Program-made: the position numbers and the translations under genes | Shown here: positions 22,150 to 34,862 of the stretch, in pieces | How positions within the stretch are numbered: position 1 is the first letter of the stretch | Layout: each line of letters begins with the position of its first letter | Source: Fasciola hepatica | Taxonomy: Eukaryota; Platyhelminthes; Trematoda; Plagiorchiida; Fasciolidae | Direction of reading: 5' to 3' | Assembly (NCBI GenBank): GCA_948099385.1 | Contig: CANUEZ040000113.1 | Span: forward strand, 5,406,501-5,470,500 | DNA: 64,000 nt | The notes under the pieces: model-generated | What the model saw: the letters and a program-made list of their open reading frames with translations, nothing else | The model's database searches: none | What the model was told of the DNA's origin: nothing

Positions 22150-22400
22150 ATTCCGTGTATGCGCATGGTTTCAGTGGAAGGGGTGTAGACTCTATAGCCA
22201 TAAAGGCCCACTGCGCTGTTAGGGATACCCGGCAACCAGACCCTGAGAATTGGGGTGGCAGAGGACCACGTAAGGTCCTGTTAGGTCAGGTGTGGTAGCA
22301 AGTCGGACGACAGTGAAACAGTCTACCGGTGATGGCGGGAATTCGAACCTCGGACCTCTGAGGTTGTAATCAAACACTAAACCACTCGACCACCACTACA
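22150..22400 (-). mobile_element. SINE copy in intron, minus strand
   Basis: The reverse complement gives the tRNA-like head (TGGTCGAGTGGTTTAGTGTT), B box GGTTCGAATTCCCG, body and tail. It sits in the intron between exons A and B, antisense to the gene. Confidence 0.85.
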
Positions 22401-23137
22401 CGACGGATGAATATACTCGATACCACAGTCCGTAGTCGCACAACATATGACCCTCAGATCCTAATACACTTGGACATACGCAAAAAACAAACTCGGTATG
22501 TGCACTAGCTAGACAGATAAGACAAAATGCATAATACTTGAGGAAATCGATCAAGGCATTAAAAACCGTGGACATGTAAAAATTGTCCCATCTTTTATAG
22601 GATCTTTAGTAGTGGATACCAGTGATCTTGCTAATTGATGCCGTACAAAAGAAAAAAACAGTAAACAAGAATTGCGTCAGAAATGTCTACCAACGGAAAA
22701 TGATTCAGATTTAAAAAGAAAACATTTTCTCCGCATTTAATATTAGAGGGAAATAACAGTTCCCCTAGAACTGCCAGTCTGGTTTGACGAACATGAGCAT
22801 TTTGCCACTAAATGTTGTTCGATGTGTACATGCATTCACTTGATGGTTGATTTGGAGCGAACAGCTAAATTCACTCTTCATCAAATGGACAAGAAGGAGA
22901 AGATAGAACGTATTGGATTCCCAGCTGTTCGAAGCCCAAAATAAATGTCTACCCCGCGTTGATTTTGCACGCGTATCACTAATAAACTGCCTGTTGTGTT
23001 TCCATAATTTTAAGCGTATCACTCGGTTTATTCTACTAGTTTGTCTCAGTTTATTGGTAAAAATTGTCCAACCTCTGTGTTTCCCCGTATGCGCAGCACT
23101 CGTGCAATCAATTTTGTCGGTATCATCATTATTTCAG

Positions 23138-23653
23138 GTCCGTCACTCCCTCTGAAAAAAAACGCCGATGCATTACGAGCCAAACACGAAATTGACATCC
23201 CTTCATCAAATTCTACCACTGCCATGACTAGAAGATTTACCAGTATCACAAGTCGTGCTGCACCGGTTCAGTCCAGTACCTCGATTCACTCTGCAATAAA
23301 AACAACGACCTCATCAGCCACGTCGAACGGCCCATCCGTTTGTTCGTCTCCTTCTCGTTTAGCCACGTGGACTCCGCCGTCAAAATCATTGAACATACGT
23401 GCCCCATGGACGCGTCCGAATGGACCACAAACGACCACTCGGACTCCGTCTTCATTGGCATTCTCCAACGAGACCATATCGAAATCCACAACCACTGCAT
23501 CGGATTCTGGTAGTGTCACCGCACCCCATATGAGCAGTGTCACCATACCATCTTTGGCAAATCGACCACACATTCGTACTTCACCGTATGATCGTCTGTC
23601 CCGTCTCAACTACTCCATACCGCCGGGTCGTTCGCAGTCGACTGCATCATCCA
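23138..23653 (+). CDS. CCSER: CCSER-like gene, exon B (Ser/Thr-rich)
   Basis: The acceptor ATCATTATTTCAG precedes the exon and the donor GTAAGT follows at 23654. Phase 1 in and phase 1 out fit exons A and C exactly. The 172 codons are extremely rich in Ser, Thr and Pro (KTTTSSATSNGPS, TTASDSGSVT, STASS) with scattered Arg, so this is a disordered, probably phosphorylated region. No folded domain, signal peptide or membrane segment is visible. Base composition is richer in GC than the surrounding intron. The frame continues past the donor to 23805, but the strong GTAAGT and the phase match make 23653 the better end. Confidence 0.8.
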
Positions 23654-26600
23654 GTAAGTACAGCCGTACACGGGAACGTGTTCAAAGTATATGCGCCGTG
23701 ATTGCGGCTTCTGAATGTCCGGATAGTGAAAACAAACTCGGCAAATTGATTGCGGTTCCAAGTGCATATGCCAATCTGTCTCGTTTCAAATTCTTTTTCC
23801 CCTGATCTCGTAAAATTTCTCGGTGATTGTTGTGTCTTCCACAGCAGTCTCTCAATTTTTACAACCTTTAAATGAGTCAACTGAATAAAAGACGCTTAAG
23901 TGTCCCTTGGACACGTACCGGCACAACGACTCTCGTTAGATCGCAAAGTATGATCGGCAATGGAAGCGCAATAGTCGAAGCTAGACCACTCACTAGCTTG
24001 AGTAAGAATACAGATTAATGTGTTGACTGACGGAGGTTATTGTCTCACTGGGCACTCCAATCGTGAGGTTCGGGGAGCACAGAACTCGGCTGCTTAGGTA
24101 GGTTCTGCTAGGTCGGAGTCGATTGGTCTTGAAAATCAATGGACAGCTAGGGAAACCAGTCGATCGGAGGGAAGTGACATGGATTTTACCAATAAATCGT
24201 GGCGCGATAAGATACAAATTTAAATAAGCAAATAAATCGATAATAATAATAAATCGGAAAGTAAAGTGTTTTCGGGGAAAACAATATCACTATTGTAACC
24301 AGCACCCTAATATTGGGGAAGCTGTACTGTTTCCACAATACATCCCCCTTTTGAGGTTACTTGTATCGGCGGGAGCATGTTTCCAACTGTTTGTGTGCGG
24401 GAGCCCGTCTTAAACGATCAGACCACCGGCGGGGCTACAATTCAACGTTAACGTTGGTTGTTTCATTTTCCTTAGCTGGGGTGTTGAAAGTGCCAGCAAC
24501 ACATCCAGTGGAAGTGGGTGCTCCCTTTCTTGATGTTGCTGAATGGCAATGCCCTGCCCGTAATTGGTTCGTGTCGAATCCAGACAGTAATTCGCTGCCG
24601 CCCGGTTCGTTATCACGCTTAACTTGTTGGGCCTTGTGGGATGCTCTGCTCCAAATCTCAGGATCATCGCTATCGGATATTTCTCATAGTGTAGCGGGTC
24701 ATTGAAGTTACGAGGTGTGTGTGTGTGTTTGTGTGTAAACATTTGATGTTCCGTGATACGACGTTGGGAGTGACGGTAGTCAGTCGACGTTTCGGTTACC
24801 GCGGGTATCCTTTCTCAAGACCGGTTTTCAGTCGATAAGCTGCCAAACATCGAACATTGTCCTATAGCATAACACATGGCGCATCTTTTTCCGAAACATT
24901 CCGAAAGACTTCCGGCTCCGATACATTATTTTGAAGTATGCCCCTACAACCTTAATCAGACAAGTATGAAAGGAGATAGAGACCACATGAGTCATAACTA
25001 TGTCAAATAAAGCGCTTCGTAATCCTTTCGTCTTCACGACTCCTGGAATTTTTTAACACTCGTTTCTTCTATAATTCAACTTTATCATATCTGATCGCCT
25101 TCAATCACCATACGTTGTTCAACGTAAGTGGAGATCTTTTTATTCAAATTCAAGTTACCAATGAAATGATCGCTGTAACTTGAAACACCAGGGTCGCAGA
25201 ACTGACCAAAATCAGTGTCCTAACCATTTCTCTTACCAGTGTCAGGTTTTCTGGATTGCGTTGCCTGTGGAAAATCCTGCGGTCAGAGGAACGAGTATGC
25301 ATAACATGATGTGACCTGGAATAAATCTTGGGGCAAGCCTCGATAATACAGTACTCAGAGCCGGGTAATGGGGCTCTCTCTGCAAAACGGAGATAACCTC
25401 AGTTTTATCGACAAAGGGAAAATCGAGCTGCGTATTCTCTCTTGTAGAGAAGATCACAATATGTGTCAATGCGAAGCAACCTAGAAAACTGACATCCCAG
25501 TGACTAAAATCTCTAGCGACGATGCCAAGTGAAGTTTCCGTGTGTTCAACTATTTCCATATGAATGTGTCAGCAAATACATAAATGTCGTTTGTTAAACA
25601 AGAAGATAAAATATAGACATTCATAGTATTTATCGACGGGTATTCGCTGAAGAATCGTGATTTGCATTTTATCAATGAACAAACAATGTGTTTTTATTGT
25701 GCGCAAATAATGTTTTTGAAGACTTGCACCAGGATTTGTTTGATGTACGTGACTAGGCCGCCTCCGTGATTCCGATACTGACGGGTACGATCAATCTGGT
25801 GAACGTTGTATCCTTCGGGTTAGATTAGCAAGTCGCCAGTATCAGAATGAAGCCACATCTCTTGCATCGTTATGATTCCCAAGGCGAAAAATTCGAACCG
25901 TTTTATTTGGAAATTCCAATTATCGCCAAATGTGAAACACGATGAAAGAGCTCTGTGGTATGAGCTCCGCGCACCAGGAAAGCCAAAGCACGGCTACCAA
26001 GCTCAGTCCAATGTTGTGAACATTATAGACACTGTATATAGCTACCTTCACTCATGCGCAAGCATGCAGTAAAAAAGAGGAAATTTTCGGTTTGAGCTGG
26101 AATGTTCCTCCTTCTTGCGAACTTTTTTCGCATGGAAGTTATATGTAATACTGTGAACCTGATCAATCGTGCCCACAGATCAGTTAATACGGATAAGACG
26201 CAGAAAATAAACGAACGAGTTTGTGTATACTTCTTTGTTTGTTGGTTCGTTAGAACTGTTCACAAAATAGTAATAATCTTGCTCTATCAAGTGTAGACTT
26301 GGTTTATTTTTGTATTTGCAAATGGACTGCTTTATATGTCATTTTATTGACTCCTTAGAGTTCACTGGCACGACCGACGTCGAACAAAACCTTGAGACCC
26401 ACTCTACCTCTCACGAGTTTATGGTTTGGAGTTTCCCGAATTCGTCGTCAATGGTTCTGAGTCGTACTCAGTGACGCTTATTTTACAGAAATTTGTGCTT
26501 CCAATTCCTGAAGGAATTTTTTTAAATCAGATATGAGCCTATTTTCTGGTTCATGTTTTTGTATGACGCCGCGCCTCTGCAATATTACATTAGTCGATGA

Positions 26601-27734
26601 ATGATTGAGGTGCGCACCTCGAAGTTATCATTTGCATAACGATGTGACGTTGGTCATCAGAAGAAACGTTAGGTGTTCACTCTCTTCCTAATCCTTTGCC
26701 AGTACCCCAATTACTCCAGACTGGAATAAGACCTGAGTAGGTTGAGTGGCACATAGAACCAGGGATAATTTGCATATCATTTAACGACCTGTCTCCAATA
26801 TCCATCAAAATGACCACTCGCACAATGCGGCGTACGAACCAAACGATGTGTGAACATATTTTGCTTTTGGTTTTATTTGCTATTTTTCGCTTTTTCCCGG
26901 GCAATCCAAGTTCTTGTGCACGTGACTGTGAACAAAGATGCGTCGCTATTTCCTCCACATCTCAGTCCCCGATATTCATTGCGCCGCGTGCCAGGCTACG
27001 TTCTTTGACTCTACCCTTCATACAACTTGTTCGTCTGCCTCTCTTTTTCTCCTCCATCCGTTGTCTCATTTCCACTCACACACTGCTCCGTCGACAGTTC
27101 ATCATGGTTTTCTCATTTTGGCTCGCTGTTCTTTTTCGTCTTATGAGTAATCAACCATTACTGGTCGATTGCTACTTATCACGTCAGCCTTATGAAGCAG
27201 CCCGATGTAATGAAGTACAAACGTGGTTACGTACTTACATTTTGAGGTCATCGGTTACATCTCCGAGGCCGGATTCTCAATGTATCTGATTATATTTCAC
27301 ACCCAAACACACACACACATGCAGACTGGTAAGCCACGATACTCAAACGAGTGAAGAAAGAGGCCTATCCACCCTCGGGTGCTACGTCACATGGCTTAAC
27401 TATCGAACGTTCACGTGTGTTTGCAGTTTTGTGTTCGTGCTCACGCACGCACACAGACTCAACACCTCAGTGTTCGTACTCGGTTCTTGGCCTGGCGCCG
27501 AAACTTCAATCGACCCGCATTCTAGTGCTCGTTTGCAATAGCAATCGCCTCCTTACCTGCCTACCTACCTACGTGTCTGCTCATCAAGTGGTTCCACCTA
27601 TTAGGCAAACTCCTCACACTTTCCCACCCAATTTGGATATTGACTCTCCTGCTTTTTGTGTCTTATTGATTGAATGAGAACATTTCGCCAGTTCCAATTA
27701 TGCTGTGGTCTGTTACCCCCATCCCCTCATTCAG
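23654..27734. other. Intron between exons B and C
   Basis: Frames at 24361-24705, 26810-27289 and 27351-27677 are long for chance but have no known motif and no phase-compatible splice pair, so they are left as intronic. There is a short TG repeat at about 24714-24735 and a partial SINE at 25950-26080. Confidence 0.5.
25950..26080 (+). mobile_element. SINE 3' part, degraded
   Basis: Only the end is clear: TTCACTCATGCGCAAGCATG followed by CAGTAAAAAAG. The upstream body is diverged. Confidence 0.6.
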
Positions 27735-28488
27735 TTCGTACACATCCGTCTTACAAGTCATCCACCACCGCACGATCACAAACCGCGACTGGAGTGTCGG
27801 AAGCGGGACATTCCGTCGAAGACACACGTAATGAATTGACCCAGATAAATTCGCCCACGGTCACTTTGGTCACACGATCTGTGGCCTATTGTCCAGCACC
27901 AGAAACCATCACACTGTCTCCACGCGAACCACTCGAGTCAGTGACTTCGATGACAGCTTTGGATTCCGCTGCTCGACCGCAATTCCGTACCGAATTGAGC
28001 ATAATGTCCGGATGTAGCATCGCGTCAGATGACCTCATGTTAGACACAGATGCCGGTTGGTTAGATTCTGGTGATGAAGAACCGGATGATACATCACCAC
28101 TGACGAACGAAGACGGCCCTAAGTTTGGCAATCAGCGAGACAAGGTTATTCCCTCGACAACACGATCTTCCTCCTGGTCACGTGGTCATGTGGTGCCCCA
28201 TTTATCTCGAGAATCCAGTATGACACATACTCGTCTGGAATCTGTCACTGAAATGAGCCATGATGATTTAACTCGTCTTCCAGTGTCAAACAAAAGTGCC
28301 GATCAGACGGAATCATCAGCCACGAGCACAGGTAAGCCTGCGAAAGAGATTGGAGAACACACTGTGGTCCATTTACGTCCGAAACCGGATTTATCAGACA
28401 AGAGCGTTTATACGACTATACCTGATCAACGTCGACACACGACCGCATTCGGAGATTCCCCGATAAGACCACTGTTTTCAGGTTTACG
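27735..28488 (+). CDS. CCSER: CCSER-like gene, exon C (Ser-rich with acidic DDLMLD motif)
   Basis: Acceptor CCCCTCATTCAG; donor GTACGT at 28489. It enters in phase 1 and leaves in phase 2, and the phase-2 exit joins exon D exactly (CG+C makes Arg). About 250 codons are Ser/Thr-rich. At 28028-28045 lies DDLMLD, followed by an acidic run (SGDEEPDD). The same DDLMLD with acidic followers is a hallmark of vertebrate CCSER1 and CCSER2, where it lies shortly before the conserved helix, as here. An internal GTAAGC at 28332 could be an alternative donor but would break the frame with exon D. The later part (KPKDLSDKS-like and IRPLFSGLR) keeps coding composition, supporting the longer exon. Confidence 0.82.
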
Positions 28489-29639
28489 GTACGTTGTTCT
28501 GAAATTTTGCGTCGATAGCCCCGTGTAACACATATCTATTTGGTCGGCATGACTGTATCACGTTTAGTTCTCTTAGTCTTTTCGTACTCTTGTGTATTCC
28601 CAATTGTGGCTCTCGCTGAAAGATAGCAACCAAAACTGCTGCACTGAACTGATCTATTTAGTCACGTTCAAAATATCCCCACTCTAAAATAATTTTCAAT
28701 TTCCATACGGATATCGTGCACAAGGCCAAAGCATACCCTGACAGCATCAATCTGTATTGTGCAACGAGATCGCGTGTTCGACCAACCGGTGTAGACCAGT
28801 GGATCGTATTGACCGATGTAGACACCCGCTATCGCCCAGTAACCATCGGTTTTCTGGCCGTTACTCAGCCCAGTCACACCTTTGTTCATCATTGCCTTGC
28901 CGTTTTCATAGCCGCGTTACTCTATTCTACATCAGTAAGTACTTTGAGCTTGAAATCAACCGAGCCGGTCACTGTATGTGCTATGTATGACGAGAGAGTT
29001 TCGACAAATCGACTACAACTCAGCAGCCTTGGAGGAACATCGAAAACATGGAGTGAAACTCGTCTGGTATGCAACGGGAATGTCACATTATACTGTTTTG
29101 ATTTTTGTGTTATAATCTGTGCCTGTCACGTGTCCGGCACGCCATGGATATAATAATACAAACTGAGTTGAGCAGCTAAAATCTGCATACTATTGAATAA
29201 TCAGTTTTTCCGTGTGACTAGTTCCCCTGCCAACAAACACGTTATGTTTTAGTGAACTAAAATTTCTGGTCATTTCACTCAATTTGAAGCTCAATCTACG
29301 TCCCGCAGTAGCTCGGTAGCAGCAGTACTGATTCAAGCTGAAACGGAAAACTTGTGTGTAGACTTATGTAAGTAGTACGTAGGAAATGTACGGGAGATGG
29401 ACTTTTCCAGGCGTCTTGTCGGAAGCTCACATGTGGGGTCCCCTTTACAAGTCACTGTTATTATTTGGGAGGTTTATTTGATTTCTCCAGCTTATTACTC
29501 TGAGCGCACGTTACAGTGTATCCGTTATTCCTGACCTATCCGGTCTTCCGAATATATATTCTTGGTGTGTTCAGCTAGTGATCAAATACAGATATAAAAC
29601 TAGCAAAGTCCCCGTTCACTTTGGTTCTCGACGTTTATC
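28489..29639. other. Intron between exons C and D, proximal part
   Basis: A frame at 28716-29153 overlaps a GTAAGT at 28935 but has no acceptor in a phase that would fit between C and D, so it is not called. Nothing else was recognised. Confidence 0.45.
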
Positions 29640-29744
29640 ACGCCTGTTCCGCCGCTGTGTCGTCCTAAATTCACGTCCACAAAACGAAACCGGTTTTCAG
29701 CTTCTAGTTTCGACCTAAAACCAGCGGCATCATGAGCCTTATTG

Positions 29745-30115
29745 ACTGCTTCTAATCACGTGCCCAATGGTGTATCCTCCGTTCTTGTAGGGACGAAAAT
29801 TTCGTCGATGCATCTGCGATACGGAAGCAGGTATTTTATGGTGTTGGAAGACTGGTTGTTTCCAAATGTAATGGCAAATATAGCGGCGAGTAGCGAACCT
29901 AGTTGTGAGCCCATCGCATTGTCATCAGTGTGTCCCTCCATTGAACATGAATTGGTCATTCAAGGTATATCCAAGACTCAGTTCTTTTTGACCGTCTGTG
30001 GAGATACTAATGTCGCCGTTGTTTGCTATGACGTGCTCACACAAGTATGCGATTGTCTCCAAAAGAGGACTACTGGTAAATAATAAGTCACATTTAAAGG
30101 GGCCATTATCTTAAT
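29745..30115 (-). pseudogene. PLE-2 reverse transcriptase fragment (broken)
   Basis: It covers the RT block from just after the first catalytic Asp to just beyond the catalytic pair. The pair reads Asp-Glu (RCIDEIFV) instead of Asp-Asp, and at least one frameshift or stop interrupts the frame. Both point to a dead copy. It is the same superfamily as PLE-1 and PLE-3. Confidence 0.78.
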
Positions 30116-30159
30116 CCCACTCGAATCGTAAAGGATGCGAATGGACGAAGAGCCCATTT

Positions 30160-30225
30160 TCAGATTCACATACGTGATGAGCAGCAACAACCGCGAAGCC
30201 GGTCGTTTTCTTCCGAGGAAATTTC
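30160..30225 (+). ncRNA. Hammerhead-ribozyme-like motif, copy 1 (degraded)
   Basis: GTGATGA (30174-30180) stands for the core CTGATGA with one change. A stem-loop follows (GCAG-CAACAA-CCGC, one mismatch), then GAAG for GAAA and CCGGTC. Two core bases differ from the active consensus, so self-cleavage is unlikely. See the related copies at 38212 and 61494. Confidence 0.6.
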
Positions 30226-30714
30226 GTGCTATCATCCAGATGCGATACCATACTACTTACATCAGAAAGCCGTTGTCTTCCCTAATGTGTAACGTTTGTG
30301 TATCTGGTCGACAAATTGCAAAGAATCCGACCAAAAGTTGCCCGGATCAGGTTACAAACGATCGAGACTTGCAAAAAACTCTGTTATACATAAAACACTT
30401 CGAAAACACATATTATGCCATCAAGTGAAACGTATCTACATAATTTATTGGTTTGATATGGAAACATTTTCTGTTGCGTGCTGGATAGATAGCCTTGGTG
30501 TTCTCAACACACACACACACACACAGAAATAGCTGTTATCATCGTCACAACATGAAGCTGTCCACCTGATCCGCCCGCTTACTCAAGTTTTTGCTCACTT
30601 TCAAAATATATTCTGATGTGAATGCTCCGCCGAGAGCTCCCTGAAGGTCTCGGAATGTGAAATTTGTTTGTCTTACTGTAATTCGCAAGAGGCTTACTAT
30701 TATCGTTATTTTTT

Positions 30715-30930
30715 TAATTACATGCTTGCGCATGAGTGCAGCAGAAGGGGTATATACCCCATAGCCCACGAAGGCTCACTGCACTGTTGGGGATAACCGG
30801 AAACCTTGGAGTGGCGAAGAAGTACAGGACGGCAGATGATTACCAAAGTAATCGGTGCTGGCGGGGATTCGAACCTCGGACCCCCGAGGTGGTAAGCAAA
30901 CGCTCTAAACCACTCAACCATCACCAACCA
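30715..30930 (-). mobile_element. SINE copy in intron, minus strand
   Basis: A well-preserved minus copy. The reverse complement starts TGGTGATGGTTGAGTGG (A box) with B box GGTTCGAATCCCC, then TGCAGTGAGCCTTCGTGG, GGGGTATATACCCC and GCACTCATGCGCAAGCATG. Part of the middle is deleted relative to 53978-54258. Confidence 0.9.
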
Positions 30931-31489
30931 AACTAGTTAAAGCACGGTTCTTATTCAGATAAAACTTCATTCTTTTTGGTTAAGAGAAGAGCCGGAAACA
31001 AAAATACAAGATTTCTGTGCAGCGATAATCTAGGAGGAAGAAATTGAAACCGGTAATGGATCAGTGGATGGAATTGCCAACGAAAGAGGTCGCATTGCAA
31101 TGCGTGTCAGCTATCAGTGATGATCTTCTTTTGCCAAAGCGATGGGTGTGGTTGTATGAAACAACTGAGAATACGTAAACCTCTATGAAAATTACGTTTA
31201 TCCTTTCTCAGTAGACCGCGAGAAACAACAAGAGAATAATATAGAATAATGGACAATATGCACTTATAGAAACTAAGAAATGACACTGACGAGCACTGAA
31301 CTGTCGTAGTCTTCCAATTTGTCAGGACAGTTGACGAATTTTTCAATATGTGAAGATCAGTGCAATTTATATTGTAGAGCCGAGATATTTCACATGCTCT
31401 ACCCGTCCAATTTACTCTTTTTAATTAGTATAATCATATGTCCTAATCGTACCGCCTAATTACAATGTTGTGATCTCTTGCATCTAAAG

Positions 31490-31712
31490 CCGCCTGCGCT
31501 CGATTCCCGGTCGACATCGATCCGTCTCCACATCGTCCAGCACGTCCAGTAACGTGGCTTTTGGTCAGACAGCAGATATGGACGACCTGACCGCCGAGAC
31601 ACATTTGGGCGAGCGCACATGTGTACTGCTAGCCAGCGAACAACGACAGATGGTGCAGGATTTACAAGGTATCAAGGTCACGTTGCTCAAATTGAAACGG
31701 CTACTGAGTGAG
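31490..31712 (+). CDS. CCSER: CCSER-like gene, exon D (conserved helix)
   Basis: The acceptor is CTTGCATCTAAAG, with an in-frame stop just upstream. The donor is GTAAAT at 31713. It enters in phase 2 and leaves in phase 0. The exon begins with a basic Ser-rich stretch (RSVSTSSSTSS), then an acidic DMDDLTAE segment, then EQRQMVQDLQGIKVTLLKLKRLL from 31641 to about 31706 (MVQD at 31650). Vertebrate CCSER2 has a strikingly similar helix, MVQD followed by six or seven residues, K and LLKLKRLL. This is the strongest single piece of evidence for the family. The helix is amphipathic, with Leu at regular spacing. Confidence 0.85.
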
Positions 31713-32314
31713 GTAAATTTGTGTTCACATCTCCGACGGCCGGTATTTTTATTTCTGGGGTTAATCTCCTCGCTTAATGCGTCGCGCCTATGCGCACTGT
31801 GTGTGTTTCAGATCTAACTGCTGAATTACTGTGAATCTGATTTAGCATTAGTGATTAGTTCCCATCGTCCTGGTTGCCTGAATAAAGGTATTAACGTGGC
31901 GTTCTGTGTGTGTGTGAGAGAGAGAGGGGTTCCTCTTTCGCTCTCTCCTCCCCAGAATATGTCAAGTGGGATTAGTATATTCATGTCGTCTTCATCATTC
32001 GTATTGCTTTAACCGTTTACCGATCGGTACTGTTAAAGCAATAAAGCAGCCTAGAAAAGATGCGATGATATTGATGGCAAACTTTGTATGTACAAATGCA
32101 GGTGCGACGGATTCACGAGGCCTAATGTGAGTAGAGTAAATTCTATGTCGGCGTGAAAAAGAAAAAGAATGACGCTACGTTTATTTCTCTTGGTGAATTA
32201 GTGGATCTGACGCTTTCCGTCCACCCGCTTGCTAATCTGCCGCATACTAGGATACTTTGTTCGGATGTGCACATCAGTCTGTTTTCGAGATGACTTAATT
32301 CAACCTGGATGCTA

Positions 32315-32315
<1 letters not shown>

Positions 32316-32349
<34 letters not shown>
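32316..32349. repeat. (GT)n microsatellite
   Basis: About 34 bases of TG repeat. Confidence 0.97.
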
Positions 32350-32350
<1 letters not shown>

Positions 32351-32587
32351 TGTCTATGTGAGAGTGCGACGTTTTTTGTGGAAGACCGGTTTATGTGCTA
32401 ATGCTAGATGTGCGGTTTACCTGGACCTGTCGATCAGAGAAGTTTGAATGGCAGCGGCGATCACAAGGACCGCTGCAAGTTCACTTCATTGTTAACCACT
32501 CGGAAGAAAGACGTAATCGGCCTCTTCGATGGACATCCTTCGCATAGCATTGACAAGATAGCGTTGTGTTTACCATTATTTCTTTAT

Positions 32588-32832
32588 TACAAGCTGGCGC
32601 TTGAGTGCAGTGGAAGGGTCTACCGCGTATCCTCAAAGGCCTACTGTGCCATCAGTGCTAGCCGTCAACCCGATTTGCAGTGATGACGAACCACATAAGC
32701 TTCCAATAAGTCAGGTCTGATAACGATCCAAACGACAGTTGATTACTGTCTACCACCAAACTGAAGGGTGGTGGCGGGATTCGAACCTTCGACTTCCGAG
32801 GGGGTAAGTAAATTCTTTCAACCACCACCGGT
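32588..32832 (-). mobile_element. SINE copy in intron, minus strand
   Basis: The reverse complement shows a head (GGTGGTTGAAAGAATTTAC), B box GGTTCGAATCCCGCC, TTTGGTGGTAGACAGTAATC and a tail ending CACTCAAGCGCCAGC. It is nearly full length with moderate divergence. Confidence 0.85.
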
Positions 32833-34799
32833 CGAACAGAGAATAGTCGATGGTTAGGATAGCCATGTGCGATCTTATGACCGAAACTCTGCTGCGTAAA
32901 ACAGAATGTATTGAACAAACTGAAGTGTTTTTCTCTATGGATCTAGTGGTCCTAACATAAGGGTTAGAAATGTTTGAGGGAGAACCTAGAAGATGTTAGT
33001 CGATCCATCCAGCTGTCTCCAAAAATTCAACACTAACGCTGACACTGGTGCTCGGCACATTCCTCGTTGGTTTATACGCAACAGCATGTGGTCGAAACAC
33101 ATTTCATACTTGATTGGTTAACACCAGTCGCACTCCGAGAAGTCGCTGCTTTAAAGTCCAAGATCAAGTTCCAAATCTATCATTAGTCACGAAGGTTTAA
33201 CGGTTAACTTTTCATAACTGATAAGCTCTTATTTTCAGAGTTATTTTCGCGATCAAGGTCTAGTATTGCGGTGAAAATAAGTAATCGTCTCTTGTTCCCT
33301 GACGATGTTATTTTGACTACTTACGGACGGTTTGCAGTCTTATCGCCGGACTCAGTCAGCTCTCTGAAGTCTGTGGAAACCATTGGCCAACGAGGCTATT
33401 ATAGAATATACGAATGTCCCATTTCGTAAATTTTGTGCTAGCTACCATCCACGAATCAAACTACTCTGCCTCCCTCAACCCTCGTTCGAGAACGAACTTC
33501 GCTCCCCACTGACATGTGATACGGTGACTACCTGTTTTCCGTGCCCGACCGAGTGTCCTATGGACAAGCCTCAGAGCCAAGATCGCTTATCGCACAAGCT
33601 GGAAGAACCAACAAATTTGATTCTGGGACAGACTTGTTGGTAAAATAGCTGATAATGAAACTGTCTCTTATGTGTTCAATTCAAAAAAGCAAAATGACAC
33701 TACCGAAAGATACGATTTTGGTACACCTCATATCTTATCGAAATATCTGTACGTATTACTAACAGCTTCTGCGTGATTGCTGTTTCTATTTTCAATTTCC
33801 TTTGTTATTCTCAATCCATTTGCCTTCCAATTATATTGTCAATTGAACGTGAGAAACAATATCCGTCCATTGAGTCACTCCTCTCGTTTCATTGATTACG
33901 TTTACATGTACACGTTCACAAAAACGAATTGCCGTGAACAGTGTACCCTACATGCGTTATTTTCATTCCTGTACATTGATGTCTGTTAATTTTTGGTTTA
34001 AGGGAAGCCATTTGGCGATTCTGATGGTGAGTTAGAATTCTGGTTTATTAACTCGTTTGGTCCATCGACATGAGACGGACGTATCCGTATCCGTATCCAA
34101 GCGTTCACATAAGGAGTTCAATCCTAAAAAATCCGTCCATTCGCGTTTTATATTCCTTGCCTTTCTCACATTACCCCTCCCGTCAGTGTGGTTTTGAGTT
34201 CTTTCACCAGTCCGCACACACGCACACCGATACCAGATCTTTCGAAATTATCCGATATGTTGCATTTTATGATAATCAAGTCTTGGTTACAAAAATAAAA
34301 ATCCCAAGCCAGTAACTTGTTCACGATCGGGATTGTCGGGCGGTATACGTCTCAAGTATATGGTACTTCTCACCATCGCTGATCGATCTTGGTTGTAAGC
34401 AGTCACTTGTACTTGTCAGATTATACTTCATGATACACGTGCAACAATGGTCAGTTCATTTGAAATAGATACCTAGACATGTAACAGTCCATTTCCAAAC
34501 AGGAGACAGTGTCACCCGCGGACGCGTGAAGTGACTAGATCACGCATTGTGCGTGCACAGCGATGCGTCTTATTACGATAACTTGTCACTTATTATGTAA
34601 AAAAATTATCTTCATCTTTCACAGATATTTCACCGCTTCCGGATCTTTTCTTTCCACTGATTACCTTCCTCGGATTGCTCTCGCTCCTCTTAACCGCTAA
34701 TGCCGCTCAAGCATCGCGTCCTACGGGCATAGGTGAAAAAAGGAGAGAAAGAGATTCTCACGCGGTTCCTCACTACTCCAAGTCCCATGTGATGGTTTA

Positions 34800-34862
34800 C
34801 AGTTCTGCTTGATAATGCATTAAATCTCCACTGCATTTAAGCGGAAGCATGAATTAAGAAGT
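34800..34862 (+). mobile_element. SINE 3' tail fragment
   Basis: Only CTCCACTGCATTTAAGCGGAAG and ATGAATTAAGAAG remain, resembling the SINE end. Confidence 0.45.

Larger units (their letters stand above)
29640..30290 (-). mobile_element. PLE-2 fragment with hammerhead-bearing end
   Basis: The minus strand from about 30115 to 29745 reads as PLE reverse transcriptase: LLETIAYLCEHV, a LGYTLNDQFMFNGG block, then AMGSQLGSLLAAIF (usual AMGSPLGPLLA) and YRRCIDEIFV (usual YRYVDDIF, so the catalytic YVDD is altered to CIDE). A frameshift or stop separates the halves near 29945. Beyond the broken 5' end, at 30120-30290, lies the dispersed sequence carrying the hammerhead-like motif on the opposite strand. 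A 5'-truncated body next to an inverted terminal repeat is a known PLE arrangement. The 3' limit at about 29640 is uncertain. Confidence 0.75.

Noticed and set aside
26810..27289. 159-codon frame
   Set aside because: Hydrophobic and Ser/Arg mixture without a known domain; no acceptor or donor in a phase that joins exons B and C.
28332..28337. GTAAGC as donor of exon C
   Set aside because: It would leave phase 1, which cannot join exon D (needs phase 2); the GTACGT at 28489 fits and the intervening frame looks coding.
28716..29153. Frame ending near a GTAAGT at 28935
   Set aside because: No acceptor gives the phase needed between exon C and exon D, and C joins D directly in frame.
33383..33643. 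Frame ending at GTAAAA
   Set aside because: Its exit phase 2 does not fit exon E, and no acceptor is convincing.
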